Assembly: GCF_000801105.2 (NCBI RefSeq) | Contig: NC_079513.1 | Location: 25,713,640 to 25,777,639 of the forward strand | From: Raphanus sativus | Taxonomy: Eukaryota > Streptophyta > Magnoliopsida > Brassicales > Brassicaceae | DNA: 64,000 nucleotides | Direction: 5' to 3' | Shown here: in pieces, positions 45,931-58,494 of the stretch | Numbering within the stretch: position 1 is the first letter of the stretch | Layout: the number at the start of each line of letters is the position of its first letter | Notes under the pieces: generated by a model | The model's database searches: none | What the model was told of the DNA's origin: nothing | Seen by the model: only the letters and a program-made list of their open reading frames with translations | Position numbers and translations under genes: made by a program

Positions 45931-48900
45931 CTAGTAGAGGCGTTTTCTACAATTTCCTGCTCCACAGTAGCAAGTAAGCATTTTCACCTTCCCATCTGGC
46001 CCATGAACGCTATCAAGCGTATATCCATAGTCGTATGTCAGCTCCTACAATAGAGAGACAAGAGAATGCTTCAAGTTTCTATATATAAAGAGCATGTTCG
46101 AGTTAGTCCCCCCCCCCCCCCCAGGCAGATGTGTTTCTGAGTACCTGCAGTGGTGGAATATTGTCCGCTGCGAAAAGAACCACACGAGCAAGCTTGATAT
46201 CATGGTGAGAACTCAGGACGCACTGGACAAACAGGTTTGGTTCACAGCTGTGATTTATGAACCTGGCAAAGTTCCCTATCGAACCAGCGTCGATGCAGAA
46301 CTCGGGGACATTCTCATCACCATTGCTCTCACTGGCTTTGCTATCCGTTGGTACAGCTACGTCCTTTAGTCTTCTCTGTTTTGCAAGAAAGAAAACGACG
46401 TCATTCCTCAAAAGAAAAAAAACATGATTGATTCAATGATGATCACATAGCAAAATAATGTTTTCGTAGTTACCTGTCTTCCATCAAGACCTTGCATTGT
46501 CTGCTGGCAGTCAATCTCAAAAATGTAGTCGTTGTCAGTAAGAGTATCCACATCGTCAGTTCTACGGAGGACTCCTATGTACTCACATACTGGTGATCCA
46601 GCTGGTATATAATCCCATGATCTAACTGCCCAACCCTTCTTTGGAGAACGAAAGACCTATTTGATGAAGCCACATCAAAATAAACAAAATGGAGATAATT
46701 AGGTCTCAGATTGTAATTTTTCTTCTAGACATAATAAGCTTTGATTCCAAAAAAACGTTAGAAAAATAACAGACTACATAATGAAACAAAATCTAGCTTT
46801 AGTTAGTTATCAAGGTCATGTTTTGACCATAACATACCTCCAGATGAAATCTTAATCGTTTCTGAGAGGTTCTGTTGACGCATCCAGGCCCACACCCACA
46901 GTTCGGACCACATTCAAATACAACGTCTCGAGGCTCAATTAATCTGAAAATGAAAAAGACAGCAAATCCAGACAATCAATACTCATTGAAAAAGAAATAT
47001 AAGACTGAAGTAGCATTCGCAGTATTACTCCTCTCATTGCAAACTTCAGTTCAAAACATCACTCACACAAACTAATGAACAAGAAATTTCACCTGCCATC
47101 ATTAAGGTCGACATATGGAAAGTTCCCACCATTAAGCCCAGCGCAGGCACATTTCTTTGGATCAGTGCAGCTGCCTCGGCAGTTACACCCAGCCGAGCTC
47201 TTTGGAATTTTGACATTGGGCTCAATCTTCAAAGAAGTGATATATGTGAACTCTGAGACATGTAAAGAGGATAACTCAGCTCGGGTAAAATCATCAGTTA
47301 AATAATAATGAAAATTATTATTACTATCTAGATCTGCTTCGACTTGCCTGATGGGGAAACTGGAGTTTCATCCACACGATTAGTGGCTGGGATGCGCTTA
47401 GATTCTAGCCCCTTGGAGATGTCCTCACACACCAAGCTTCACAAAACCATTGGCAATATTTGATGATAAAATGAAATTAATTGTGTATAAATACTACATG
47501 GATAAAAGTTAAACAGATACCCCTGAATCTCTGAAGTAGACGTTGGTATGCGTCCACGCACAAAATTGACCTGCAATGACAAGCAACAGAAGTAGAGTAG
47601 AGCGCATGAAATTAGATCAATTTTCAGTAGTCGTGTGCATTCATTAGGCCAAGTAAGAGATTAGAACATAATTAACATTGCCAAGGAAACAGAAGCAATT
47701 TTGACAATCCAGAGCATTCAAATACAAGCTTTAAAGAGATTCGTTTAGTTTGCAAGCTGTCTTCTGATGGCCTACGTTTGTTATTCATAGCATACAAGAA
47801 CTATGTGGACTTGAAGTAACTTATAGACACAATGTTGCAACAGATATACACACTAAGTAGTTAGAATACAGAATGATCTAATTAGAAAAATAGATAGCAG
47901 CTATCATAATTCATAAGACAAGAGAAGAGACATACCTGATTAGTAGTTAGTTCTGGTTGTCCCTCCGTACGTTTCAATTGATATTTGTACACCGTAAATC
48001 CTGAAACTCCCTTTTCTGCCCAGAACTTTACAACCTATACGAAGAAGGCAGTCCACCAATGAATGAGGAAAAACAATACGACCTTTAAAAAAATACATTA
48101 CAGATTAAAAAAAAAGAAGTCAAATAGGGATATATGCACGAGTACCTTGTACAATCCATCATAAGTGTATACTCTTTTGCTATAGCTGCTTTTGCAATCG
48201 TGGCCACGAATAACTCTGACAGGCACCTCATGTTCAAAGCAATTCTGTAAAGGAAGCAAGTAAGTAAATACATAAGACCGTGGTGCACAAGCAGTAAAAA
48301 CTAAAATTATAAGAAAGTAAACTGCATTCTTAAATGAGGAATATTAGAGAGAAAAGGAGGACCTTTAGGGCCAAATTCCCTCGGACTAACTCTTGATCCT
48401 TGTACTGACGTTTATCACCAGTTAAGTTATGCCCTCCCTGACCAGTGTAAGTCACTACATCTGCATTGTCTAGATCATCCTCATACTGTCCCGACATAAC
48501 AATAGACGTAGCGAGCGGGAAGTGGTAGTCACTATACTCCTGCAGGGAAAATAAAATAATGAGAGATTACAATGTACAGTAAAAATTTAAAAAGAAAGAG
48601 GGTAAGAGGAATTACTTTTTGGTAGTCGTCTCCCATATAATCGATGCCATTTAGCCAATGGCTATGGAAGCCAACAGCAACCATTTCGGCTCTTGAAAAG
48701 AACTGATGTCCAACGTCAACACCTGCCAAGCCAATGTGATCAGGAGAATATCATATCAAACCTCTGAACAAAAGAAACAAAAGGTGTAAAAGCACAATCC
48801 ATTAACCAACCTGGAAGATCACCTATCCTTTTTCTTGGGTACAATACCGCATTTGCTTTCATCACCTGACAAAAAAAGACCTCACAGGCTTAGGTGAAAA

Positions 48901-49446
48901 ATAAAATAAATTGCAAAACATTAAGCTTAGCAGGGTATGGTGATGATATATCCATGATAGACAATACTTGCCTCAGTGATCCCCTTCAAGTCAGGTCTCA
49001 TCAGCTTAGCCTAGACAACAATGGATTAACACAAGTCAACAACAACAACAATAACAACAAAAAAAAAAGGAAAATGCACAGACCTGAACCATAAGGAGAT
49101 ATTGCGTGTTGAAGAACCGCAGATTCCTCCTGACTTTGTGGTGAGGATCCTCTTCGTTCGCGTAAAAATCCGAATTATTATCATTATTTCTTCTCCGCAT
49201 TGTAGTTAGGGTTCCTCCGTTGGTGCTCGGGACATGGACTGCATCATCATCTTCCTTGTTGGCATGTGGCTCAGCGTCGCCATCGTCACAAAGCTGCTCA
49301 GAGCTTTGATCGCTGAGGAACTTGACCCTCTCGAGTGCTAAGCGTTCCTTCTCGTCTCGCTCTTTTTGTCTCTGCTCCTGAACACGTGAGCTCGATCGAC
49401 GCTCCTTTGGTTCTGGACTCTTTGCTCGCTCCCTTTTTCCAGCCAT
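45931..49446 (-). CDS. SUVH4: SUVH4/KRYPTONITE H3K9 methyltransferase (At5g13960 orthologue)
   Basis: A multi-exon minus-strand gene from ATG 49444-49446 to TAG 45931-45933. Exon 1 is 49084-49446 and exon 2 is 48972-49010; later exons are recognisable but not all delimited. The N-terminus is basic (MAGKRERAKSPEPKERRSS). The YDG/SRA region includes DVGHQFFSRAEMVAVGFHSHW. Pre-SET cysteines, the SET motif FINHSCEPNL and GSIGNFARF, and the post-SET CYCGAGNCRKRLY are present. SUVH4 binds methylated CHG sites through SRA and dimethylates H3K9, feeding CMT3-dependent DNA methylation. Intron 2 uses a GC donor (GAG|gcaagt). A run of about 17 C lies in the last intron near 46108-46124. Confidence 0.93.
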
Positions 49447-50042
49447 TGGTGTTAATTAACCCTAACGAAACCCCCCGACAATCACACAATCCGACACGTT
49501 AGGGTTTCAAATCGAGACACGATCGAAGGAAAAAAAAAAGACAATACAAGGAGGAGATTCAACAATCTGGAGATGAAATTGGGAAAATAAAACGAACCTG
49601 TAAATTGTTGTCCGGAGATTAGACTGGAGAGAGTGACGAAAAGCGCCAGACGAAAGCTTGTGAAGACAACAACGAGATATTTTCGCCCTTTTGTTTTTTT
49701 TTCCTGGACAATTATGTCCTTTTTCCAGATGTTGCAACCTTTCAGTTTCCCTCCAAAGATTATTTTTGGCGGACGATGAAACCAAAAAAAAGTTTATATT
49801 GGGCCTTATAAAGCCCATTTATCAGTCTTTACATTGATTTCGGCATGGCTATCTCGAAGCCCAGTCCAATAAAAGGAAAGATCGGTTCGGTTCGGTTTAT
49901 GTGTAAACCGAACAAGTGGTCCATGGTGGCAATTGGCAAAGCAGCAGAGTGTTTGACGGCGACTCCCAAAGTCCCCCCCCCCTGCCTTATCCTCCTCCCT
50001 CACAAATCTCTCTCGCTTCTTCTCTTCTCTGCGGCCATTGAG

Positions 50043-50074
<32 letters not shown>

Positions 50075-50395
50075 GGTATACTCCTCCCTCTGCTCCCCCT
50101 GTTTTTTAGGATCTTATTCAAGCAGATCACTCTCTTCTCCAATTCATTGGACTTGGTTTCTTACTTTGATTGCATTGCTTTCCTCCTCCTCCTCCTCCCT
50201 GATTGTATTTCTTCTTGCCTCAATCTTAGACATAGACCTAGAGATAAAATTTGATCAACGCTTCTTATTCAGCCGTAAAGGTCAGTACTTTCGATTCCGG
50301 AAATCAGATGTTGTCACTTCATAGTAGACTCTCTTAATAAACTCTTGAGTAGATTTCGATTCTTTGCAATCGCTTGTGGACTTTTTTTTTTCAGA
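49447..50395. promoter_or_regulatory. Divergent promoter region of SUVH4 and the NFRKB-like gene
   Basis: It includes the SUVH4 5' leader, the palindrome-like pair gggcc...ggccc in ttgggccttataaagcccat (about 49799-49818, site II type), and the NFRKB-like leader. The leader has a CT/TA microsatellite (50042-50075) and probably a 5' UTR intron ending at 50394. No other gene seen. Confidence 0.55.
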
Positions 50396-53300
50396 ATGGC
50401 AGCTGATCAGAGGAGAAAGAGGATGAACAGTGCCAATGTGATTGCTTTCAGCTCCAGGGAGCATTACAGAGCCAAGAGGAAAAAGCTCGGTTCACCACCA
50501 CCAGATGGTAGTGGTGCTTTGCGTTTGAGAGATCACATCAGTCTTGAATGGGACGGCAACCGAAGTAAAGTGGTCTCCAAGAGGGAACAAGTCGGACTAA
50601 GTCTAAGGCATCTTCGAGAGTTTGTTGATTTTGTTCCTCCGACGAGGCGGAGTCTCTTGGCACAAGTATGCCTCGTCCCTCGTGAAACTCTCCAGCTTGA
50701 AAATCTCTCAGGGGTGCTTTCTACTGAGGTGATAATAATACTTGCGCTTACACATTTTGAGATGTGAAGTTTTTTCACCTTTTTTTTATCTTTTCAATAG
50801 GTGTGGCGGAGCTGTCTATCTGATGGCGAAAGAAACTATCTGCAGCAGTTCCTTCCTGAAGGAGTTGATGTGGAGCAAGTTGTAGAGCAATTGCTTGATG
50901 GGGAGAATTTTAATTTTGGAAATCCTTTTCTTGATTGGTTAGTGCACACTGGACTTTTTTTTTGGATTCCTACAATGAACTCTGCGGTCTTGAATGATGG
51001 TCTAATTTTATGCTCATGTAAGTCGACTCCATTTGAATGTAAACTTTTGTTTTTCAGGGGAACAAATGTCTGCTCCGGCAAAGCTCATCCAGATCAAATT
51101 GTTTCTCAGGAGGAATGCCTGAGGGCTGATAAAAGGAGATATTACGCGGATCTTGAAAAATACCATAATGAGTATGTGCACATGTCTCTGTTCAGATTAT
51201 AGCAGCATTTGCAACATGATTGTAACTCCTCTTTTCATTGTTTCTGGTATAGTATTATAGACTCTTTGCAGATGTTGAAGGAGAAATGGGAAAGCTGCAA
51301 AGATCCAGAGAAGGATGATCTTAAGATGTGGGGGTCAGTACTTTAGAATCGTATATTTATAAGAAGAACTGTTAAGAGTGTAAATGTAAACAAGCATTAA
51401 ATGTTGTTCACTATAGTATGAGCCTTAGAGAAGAAGAGTTTTTGTTGAGCGTAGAGTCTAGTAGTAATGATTTTCACCCTTACATTGTGTCTTTTAGGAG
51501 ATCAAGTGAAGGCAATGCACTTGTAAATGGTAGCTGCCATGATCTAGCTGCTGCCTCGGAGTCTTGTTCCCGGAATGCAGATGATAAACCATGCAAGAGT
51601 GATAGGAGTGGAGAGGTTCAGAGAAGGTGCTGAACAGACTCTTTCACATGTATATGCAATTTTGTGTTAGTACTCTTTCCTTTTTTTTTTCAAATCTGCA
51701 TACTAAAATTTCAAGTCCATTTTTTTAGGTCCAAGAGTTCTCCTGTAGAGAAAGAAAATGTTCGAAGTCCCTTGATTGCTCCAGAGAATGTTGTAAACGT
51801 GGGCGTGAAAGCTAGCAAAAAGGACAAGATACCGAAACATAGTATTCAGCAAACTGATGGTGCTAAATACATGTCCTACCTTAAGGTTAGTTAGTTCATC
51901 CGCATTATATCTTCATGTAACAGATATGCTTATTGATTAAGCATTTAACTGCATTACATATATGCAGATAAGCAAGAAGCATCATCAGATTGTCACAAGC
52001 ATGAAGCAGTCTGGTAAAAGTATTCAGTTGAAAGCACTTGATCGAATCTTGGGCAACATCAGCGATTTGGATGTTCAACCATACGGATTGTTTGTGGAAG
52101 AAGAACAGAAGAAACTGAACGCTCACTGGTCAGTGTTTACTTGTTGAACAAACGGCTTACTTCATAAGGCTTTTAGGTCTGTTTTTTTTTGGTCAAACTT
52201 CAGTTGTTTCATGCAGGCTGCAACTTGTTAAAGATCTTCCTGCAGCATATGCAATCTGGAAAAAGCTGCAGTCACAGAAACGAGATGTAATCAACTCTGT
52301 GGGTAGAGAATTAAAGGACAAACTCAATCCGTTGATGGAGGTTTGAGCTTTCTCCATAAACATGTATTACATATTGTTTCTGCATTCCCGTGTTATTAAC
52401 TACTTTCTCGGGCACACAGGATAAACAACTGCACTCTGCTCCGCAGAGGCATGATGTTCAATTAGACTTGCTGAGGAACGATCCAGAAAGCTTGAATCCA
52501 AATCAGAGTGGTGATTCAGCACCGGACGATGAAGATTCTGGAGGTTTTGGTCAAGTTTATGCCAGACGTCACTCCCTTTCAAAGGATTCGTCGTCTGACG
52601 TTGATCAAATCACGGATTCAGGTAGGTGCGTGCAAGTTGGTACCTATCCCACACAGGTTTCCTCACCAGATTGTGATAAGGCCAATCTAGCGGATATAGA
52701 AGAAAAACAATATTCTTCTCCCAGCAGATATCATCATCCCCTTAATCGAATGGATGTTGAAGCAAATGGTTATTCCAGCTCCATACAGAGCCAGTTTCTC
52801 CTACAGGCCTCATTTCCTAGTGAGTCCCACCCTTCAGATCTCGGAAACGCGATTCCTGTAGGCAAAAACTGTGTACCAGAAGTGGAGAAGGATTCGTCAG
52901 TCACTTCAAGCCATGGAGAAGAAGAGTTGCAGTTTCTTTCTGGTGGAGATGTGTGGCAACCGTTGGGAGGAGGACTTAGGCAGTCCTATATTGGCCGCCA
53001 AGCTTACACCCCCAGTGGTGGATTGTCAATCATACACCATCCTGAAGGTGGCGAAGAAGAGAAGAACTGTTTCATTCACCTTGAGCCTGAAGAAGTTGAT
53101 AGAAGGAAGAACCAAAATGAACTACTGCTCCAGTCTCTATTTAAAGGCCAAGGTGTGGCATCTGGTACCACTGAGCAGCTTCACTCTCTTCTTAGTGTCC
53201 CGCTTAACGAGGAGCATAAACGAATTATGAACATTGGTTTTCAGCAGGAAGGAAGCAACAATCTGATGGAGGGGGCAAGTCAGTTCCAGCATCAGATGAC

Positions 53301-53967
53301 TGCGCCACAGGAACTACTGTCTCAGGACCAGCAAAGACAAGTTGATATCTATGGCCACCAAGGGAGCATGTCAGAGAACATTTACTGTGGTGGACGTGGA
53401 TTCTTGATGCAGCGGCCGGACTGGAACTCCACCAGTGTTGCTCAGATTGGAGTCACCACCACACAGCCCCTGTTGAACACTGGCGCTTTGTTAAACCAGA
53501 ACTGGCAATTTAAGAGCATGTGGACAAACACAAACGGTGTTGGATGTGCAGCAAGCCAAGGAAGTCATACAGGAACGACCGAGAGAGATCTGAACCTTCT
53601 CAGGGGTGCTACTAACGCTGACCCAATCATTCATAGGGGAATTGGTTCAGATCAAAGCTTGTTCTCTGTTCTCTCCCAGTGCAGTCAACTGCGCCGCTCC
53701 AGATCTGCTTTTGAGCCAGAAAGTTCGAGTGACCAAGTGGTTGCATCCGGTAACTACGAAATGCTCATGGGGGGAAACACAACTCATGTAGGTAATAGCA
53801 GTTTGGCTCTGCCTACGAACAACCCGCTTGATTACTTGAGCGGTAGCAACAACCCGGTAACAACGTTGATGCCAGAGGATGTAACGTGGATGAACAATCA
53901 GAGTCGCCAGAACTCTGGTCTCCATGACCCTCTAGGCAAGCTGTATCCAAGGTCATGGAATCCATAA
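50396..53967 (+). CDS. NFRKB-like nuclear protein with DEUBAD domain (At5g13950 orthologue)
   Basis: Nine exons: 50396-50728, 50801-50937, 51058-51171, 51253-51333, 51417-51626, 51729-51885, 51968-52128, 52217-52340, 52420-53967. They total 2865 nt, 954 residues. The N-terminal part is basic (MAADQRRKRMNSANV). A DEUBAD region follows, resembling that of animal NFRKB, an INO80-complex subunit: LREFVDFVPPTRRSLLAQV, then WRSCLSDGERNYLQQFLPEG. The long last exon is low-complexity, rich in Ser, Gln, Asn and Gly. A role in chromatin remodelling is inferred from the animal family. The plant protein itself is little characterised. Divergent from SUVH4. Confidence 0.87.
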
Positions 53968-54432
53968 CCATGTTTTTTTTTTTGAAGTTTTGCATTAGAG
54001 AAGACGCACACGGGTGTCATCTTTAAGATTATACAAAACCCAATATGGGTCTCCTAGTTTCTATTTATTTATCTGTTCATGTACATAGAAAGATACAGAG
54101 GAACTTTTGTTTGGTACATATTTAGGTTTTGAGATATGGACTAGGAAAAAAGGTTGAGGATACTTCAGCTCCCTTTTTATATTGGTTCTTACATTGTCTT
54201 TTCACCTTCTCTCTCAAGTTAACTGATTGCTAGAATGTCTTGTCTTACTCAACTGGACATTTTGACTGAAAGAACCCATCTCAGCGGGTCCACACACGTC
54301 ACACTAAATGAATTCTTCATTAGTTATTGCATTACATATTTCATATCAAACTGAAAAAACATTAAAGACACCGATGCTGGGAAGTATGTGTAGGTTTGTT
54401 GGGAGGGCATATAGATAGAAAGAGCATGTGTT
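53968..54432. other. Convergent 3' flanks of the NFRKB-like gene and CHS
   Basis: 3' UTR-like, T-rich DNA; no gene. Confidence 0.5.
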
Positions 54433-55865
54433 TCAAGCAGGAACACTGTGCAAGACAACAGTCTCTACGGTGAGACCAGGTCCAAAACCAAACAAGACAC
54501 CCCACTCCAACCCTTCTCCTGTCGTGGCCACACCATCTTTCACTGACTTCCTCCTCATCTCATCCAATATAAATAGAACGCACGCGCTAGACATGTTTCC
54601 ATACTCGCTCAAGACCTGACGTGTGGCTCTCATCTTCTCTGCCTTGAGTCCTAGCTTTTTCTCAACCTCGTCAAGGATCGCTGGACCACCGGGGTGAGCT
54701 ATCCAAAAGAGAGAGTTCCAGTCACTTATCCCTAGCGGTTTAAACGCTTCTTCAAGACTCTTCTCTATGTTCTTTGAGATGAGCCCAGGGACGTCCTTGA
54801 GGAGATGGAAGGTGAGTCCCACTTCCCTCAAGTGTCCATCTATGGCTCCATCCGAGTCTGGGAGTATGGTCTGCGCGGCAGACACCATCTCGAAGATCGG
54901 CTTCTCTCCCACGGATGCATCAGGGTCCGAACCAACAATGAGCGCCGCTGCTCCATCGCTGAAGAGAGCCTGTCCGACGAGGGAGTCTAGGTGAGTGTCA
55001 GAGGGGCCACGGAAGGTGACGGCTGTGATCTCGGAGCAGACGACGAGCACACGTGCGCCACGATTGTTCTCAGCGAGGTCCTTGGCGAGACGGAGGACAG
55101 TGCCGCCGGCGAAGCAACCTTGCTGGTACATCATGAGGCGCTTAACGGAAGGACGGAGACCAAGGAGCTTTGTGAGCTGGTAGTCAGCACCAGGCATGTC
55201 GACTCCTGAGGTCGTGCAGAAGACAACGTGTGTGATCTTTGACTTGGGCTGACCCCACTCCTTGATAGCCTTCACTGCCGCCTCCTTGCCTAGCTTTGGA
55301 ACTTCAACAACGACGATGTCTTGTCTGACATCGAGAGAAGGAGCCATGTAGGCGCACATGTTCGGGTTCTCCTTCAAGAAGTCCTCGGTTAGGTGCATGT
55401 GTCGTTTCCTTATCATAGACTTGTCACCTATTATAGTAACAATCGAGTTGTTATCTAAGTAGCAGCAAGAGTAGGTTTTGACATATATAGTCCAATGAAG
55501 CCTCGGTTTTGACCCAATTTTTTTTTTAAAAATACTTATATTATTTACATAATAAATATATATATTCTCAAGTTATTAAAAGTTAAAACAAAAAATTAAT
55601 AAATGCTTATAACCTCTAAGATTTGAAACTTAACTAAACATAACAAAAATAGGGATTATTAAGACATACACATGCGCTTGAACTTCTCCTTGAGGTCAGT
55701 CATGTGTTCACTGTTGGTGATGCGGAAGTAGTAGTCTGGGTACTCCGCTTGGATCACATGGTTCGCAGGGTTGGCCGTGCCTATAGCCAAGATACCTGCG
55801 GGACCATCTGCTCTTTGTGCCTTTCTGATCCCATCCAAGGACGTCGACGGTGCACCCATCACCAT
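54433..55865 (-). CDS. CHS: Chalcone synthase (TT4, At5g13930 orthologue)
   Basis: Two exons, 55670-55865 and 54433-55427, give 396 residues. The intron splits the Cys codon in KRMC|DKSM, the position conserved in plant CHS genes. The catalytic triad is visible: Cys170 in [11 protein letters not shown], His310 in [10 protein letters not shown], Asn343 in [10 protein letters not shown]. All are one residue later than in Arabidopsis. The signature GFGPG is at 379-383. CHS condenses p-coumaroyl-CoA with three malonyl-CoA to naringenin chalcone, the entry to flavonoids and anthocyanins, in the cytosol. The frame is intact. The promoter carries a light-responsive pair of elements, annotated separately. 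Confidence 0.97.
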
Positions 55866-55953
55866 GTTTTACAAGAGTCTGGTCGATGTGTGAGATTGTG
55901 TGCTATGCAAGTTACGTGTGTATATATTGAGTATGCAAGCAAACGGTGAGTGA

Positions 55954-56021
55954 GATTATATAGCAAGATGACAAAGGAGTGTGGTAGGTTGAATGGACGG
56001 GCAGATGAAACATTACGTGTG
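55954..56021 (-). promoter_or_regulatory. CHS promoter: TATA box, MYB and ACGT elements
   Basis: On the minus strand, in order toward the gene, are an ACGT element CACACGTAAT (56012-56021), a MYB recognition element AACCTACC (55983-55990) and a TATA box CTATATAATC (55954-55963). The TATA box is about 90 bases before the ATG. The order ACE-MRE-TATA is that of the light-regulatory unit known from CHS promoters, bound by bZIP (HY5-type) and R2R3-MYB factors. Identification is by motif and position only. Confidence 0.7.
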
Positions 56022-56476
56022 TTTCTCTGTTAGGTCTCTTTTCTGTGGTTCTCTTTATTGCTTCCCGTTTTTTTCGTTACTTACCAAGAAAATTGAATGG
56101 TTGGTTACTTTTCATTGATTTACGTATATTCGCTACAACAAGTCATATTTATTTATTTATATGTTTGGTTTTATTGATTTACGTATATTCGCAACAATAA
56201 AATTTTATATTTATGTTTGTATTTATTATATATTCGATGTGTACATCAAAGGATCGTACAGCTAGTTAGCTACGAGGGAGTTAGGTGTATACTTTCTCCA
56301 CCATACTTCCTACACATGCATACTTAACTCCATTAGCTCCTACTAATATAATTTTCCTTCTTCTTGTTCAAAAAAAATAAAAAAATATTCCTTCTTCATT
56401 TACCTTTTAATACTATTAACTCACTAACTAATATTACATTGGCGAGTGCAATCTCATCTTAGATTTAGATCTAACC

Positions 56477-56522
56477 AAGTTAGGTAATCTTTTCTTTCAA
56501 AAAAAAAGTTAGGTGATCTTTA
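56477..56522 (+). repeat. Oligo(A) micro-insertion between 17-bp direct repeats
   Basis: aagttaggtaatctttt at 56477-56493 and aagttaggtgatcttta at 56506-56522 (two mismatches) flank ctttcaaaaaaa. Confidence 0.7.
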
Positions 56523-56786
56523 CTTATGGGTCTCTTACTAATATTACAGTAATACTTTATAGTAATCTTGATTTTTTTATCTAAACTCAAATGTTTAAAA
56601 GATTAATAAATGTTATCTTAAAGACGGTATAACATGACTTACTTTCTAAAATAAAAATTTATATTGTATTTGTTGTTTCTACTCTTTGTTTTTATAAATG
56701 TATTTTTGAACTCTTCTTGATTCATTTATTTTTGGAACTTGTTACTGCTACTAGTCTTAACAATTGCAATCTTAAACTAAGTAATT

Positions 56787-56831
56787 GTTTTCATGTTTTC
56801 CTTTCGCAAAAAAAAAAAGTTTTCATGTTTT
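56787..56831 (+). repeat. Oligo(A) micro-insertion between 13-bp direct repeats
   Basis: gttttcatgtttt occurs at 56787-56799 and 56819-56831, flanking cctttcgc followed by an A run. Confidence 0.75.
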
Positions 56832-57147
56832 TATTATTTTTTTCATAGGAATATTTTTTATATTTTTATGAAATCTTAGGCCAAACAAGTTGTACTCACA
56901 AATTTGTAACATCTGAATTTTTATTTATATCTGAATTTATATTTGTAGATATTTACAAATTAGCGCACAAAAAAAATTTCTGCTTAGTTTTAGTTTTTGG
57001 TGGGCTTAGTTCTTGAATCTAAAATGGCTGAGTTTCAAAATCAATAATGAGCTTCTAAGTCACATATGTAAAGCCCATAATAACATGATCGACATTTGAG
57101 AAGGAGAGACGGAGGTTGGACGTCGGCGAGAGCGTGACGACGACGGG

Positions 57148-58494
57148 ATGAAAGCCGGCAACTGCTTCCGATGCCGTAAAACTGGCCACTGGATCAGCGA
57201 CTGCCCTCTCAAATTCAATGCCGAAGACGATCCTCCACCTCCGTCGATCCACTGTCCTTGCGGTGGAGGTCTCTGTGAAATCAAGCTCTCGAACACTCAC
57301 GAGAATACCGGAAGGAGATTCTACAAGTGCCCTGCTGTTCGTTAACCCTCAAACTCTTTCTCTTTTCCGATTCCGTTCGAATCAAATGCGAATTCTTACT
57401 AACTAACTAACGATTTTGAATTTTTTTGCTCAGGCTCAGAAGTGTACATTCTTCAAATGGTGTGACGAAGCAACCGATGAAGATATCAGATTCCGCCCTG
57501 CCTTCACCATCCCTGATTGCCCCTGCGGCTCTGGACCTTCCCGGAGAGTCGTAGCTGATTCTGGACGAGCTTACTTGGAATGCGGCGTTAGAAAGGTTTT
57601 GATTTTTGATCCAATCGGCTAACTTGCTTTCAATGAGTGAATGGTTTTATGAAAGTTTTGTTCTTTAGGGTTTTGGGGCTTGTGGATTCTTCAAATGGGT
57701 TGATGATGTTGAGATGCCTCCGAGGTGTGATGATGTCGCAGCTGATGAGATTGGTTTCTGGGCGGAAGCTGATCTTGTTTTGAGTGATGTGGAAAGCAGC
57801 TTCCTGGCTGCTGGTGTGCCGGAGAATACAGAGGAGGACTCCTCTGTTTCTGATGTACATTCTGCTGCTCCTGTGAACCAAGGTGAGATGATGATTCAGT
57901 TATGTAACAAAGTTTGACCCTTTCTTGTTCTTTCTACTCACATGTTTGTTTATATCAAGTGTACTTATGTTTGATCTGGTTGTGATTGGACCTGAAGAGA
58001 AACTACATGGTGGCGATTGTGCTCTTTCCAAGTTGCGTGTGGATGAAGCAACGAGTGGTTTGGTCAGAGATACGGTTTCTAGGAAACGTGAGATCATATG
58101 CTATGAGCAGCCTGTTGATAGAACTGGTGAAGTAGCTGAGTGGTCACTCCCCAATTTGCAAGACCTAATGGAGCAATACAACTCAGAGAAGCTTCAGCTG
58201 GAGAGTGTTTCAGGGAAACATGCACAAGTGTTGAGTGAGTTTATGAGTTCGTACAGTCGACTGAGGCTACTTCATGAGAAGACTGGTCAACTCAGGAAAC
58301 TGTTACTTGAGACGGAGAAGGAGATGGTTTGCTGTGAGTCCGAGACGTTAGAGCTTGGAGCGAGTTGCCGGGAAGTGGCTGGAGAGATGGCTGAGTCTCA
58401 GAATAGGATGCAGGTGATGGCAGCGATACTAGGAGATGAAGTGGAATTGTTGAAGCGGAAAGAGTTTGTTGGTACGAAGAGAAGAAGATGCTGA
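57148..58494 (+). CDS. Zinc-knuckle and GRF zinc-finger protein (At5g13920 orthologue)
   Basis: Four exons: 57148-57336, 57434-57595, 57669-57882, 57998-58494. They total 1062 nt, 353 residues. Residues 6-19 are a CCHC zinc knuckle (CFRCRKTGHWISDC: C6, C9, H14, C19). Two GRF-type zinc-binding segments follow: HCPCGGGLCEIKLSNTHENT with RRFYKCP, AQKCTFFKW; and DCPCGSGPSRRVV with YLECGVRKG, ACGFFKWVDD. The C-terminal ~130 residues are predicted coiled coil. GRF and CCHC motifs bind nucleic acids in other proteins; the exact role is unknown. The exon 1 donor (CCTGCT|gttcgt) was chosen to keep the GRF frame; a GT 4 bases later would break it. Confidence 0.85.

Larger units (their letters stand above)
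56022..57147. other. Between CHS and the zinc-knuckle/GRF gene
   Basis: AT-rich DNA without a gene. A ~25-bp word (attgatttacgtatattcgc) is duplicated at about 56114 and 56173. Two oligo(A) micro-insertions lie at 56477-56522 and 56787-56831. Confidence 0.6.

Noticed and set aside
46108..46124. Long C run as a possible frameshift in SUVH4
   Set aside because: It lies in the last intron, after the donor that follows DNIPPLQ; coding sequence is not affected.
54767..55209. Plus-strand frames opposite CHS
   Set aside because: Antisense shadows of the CHS second exon.
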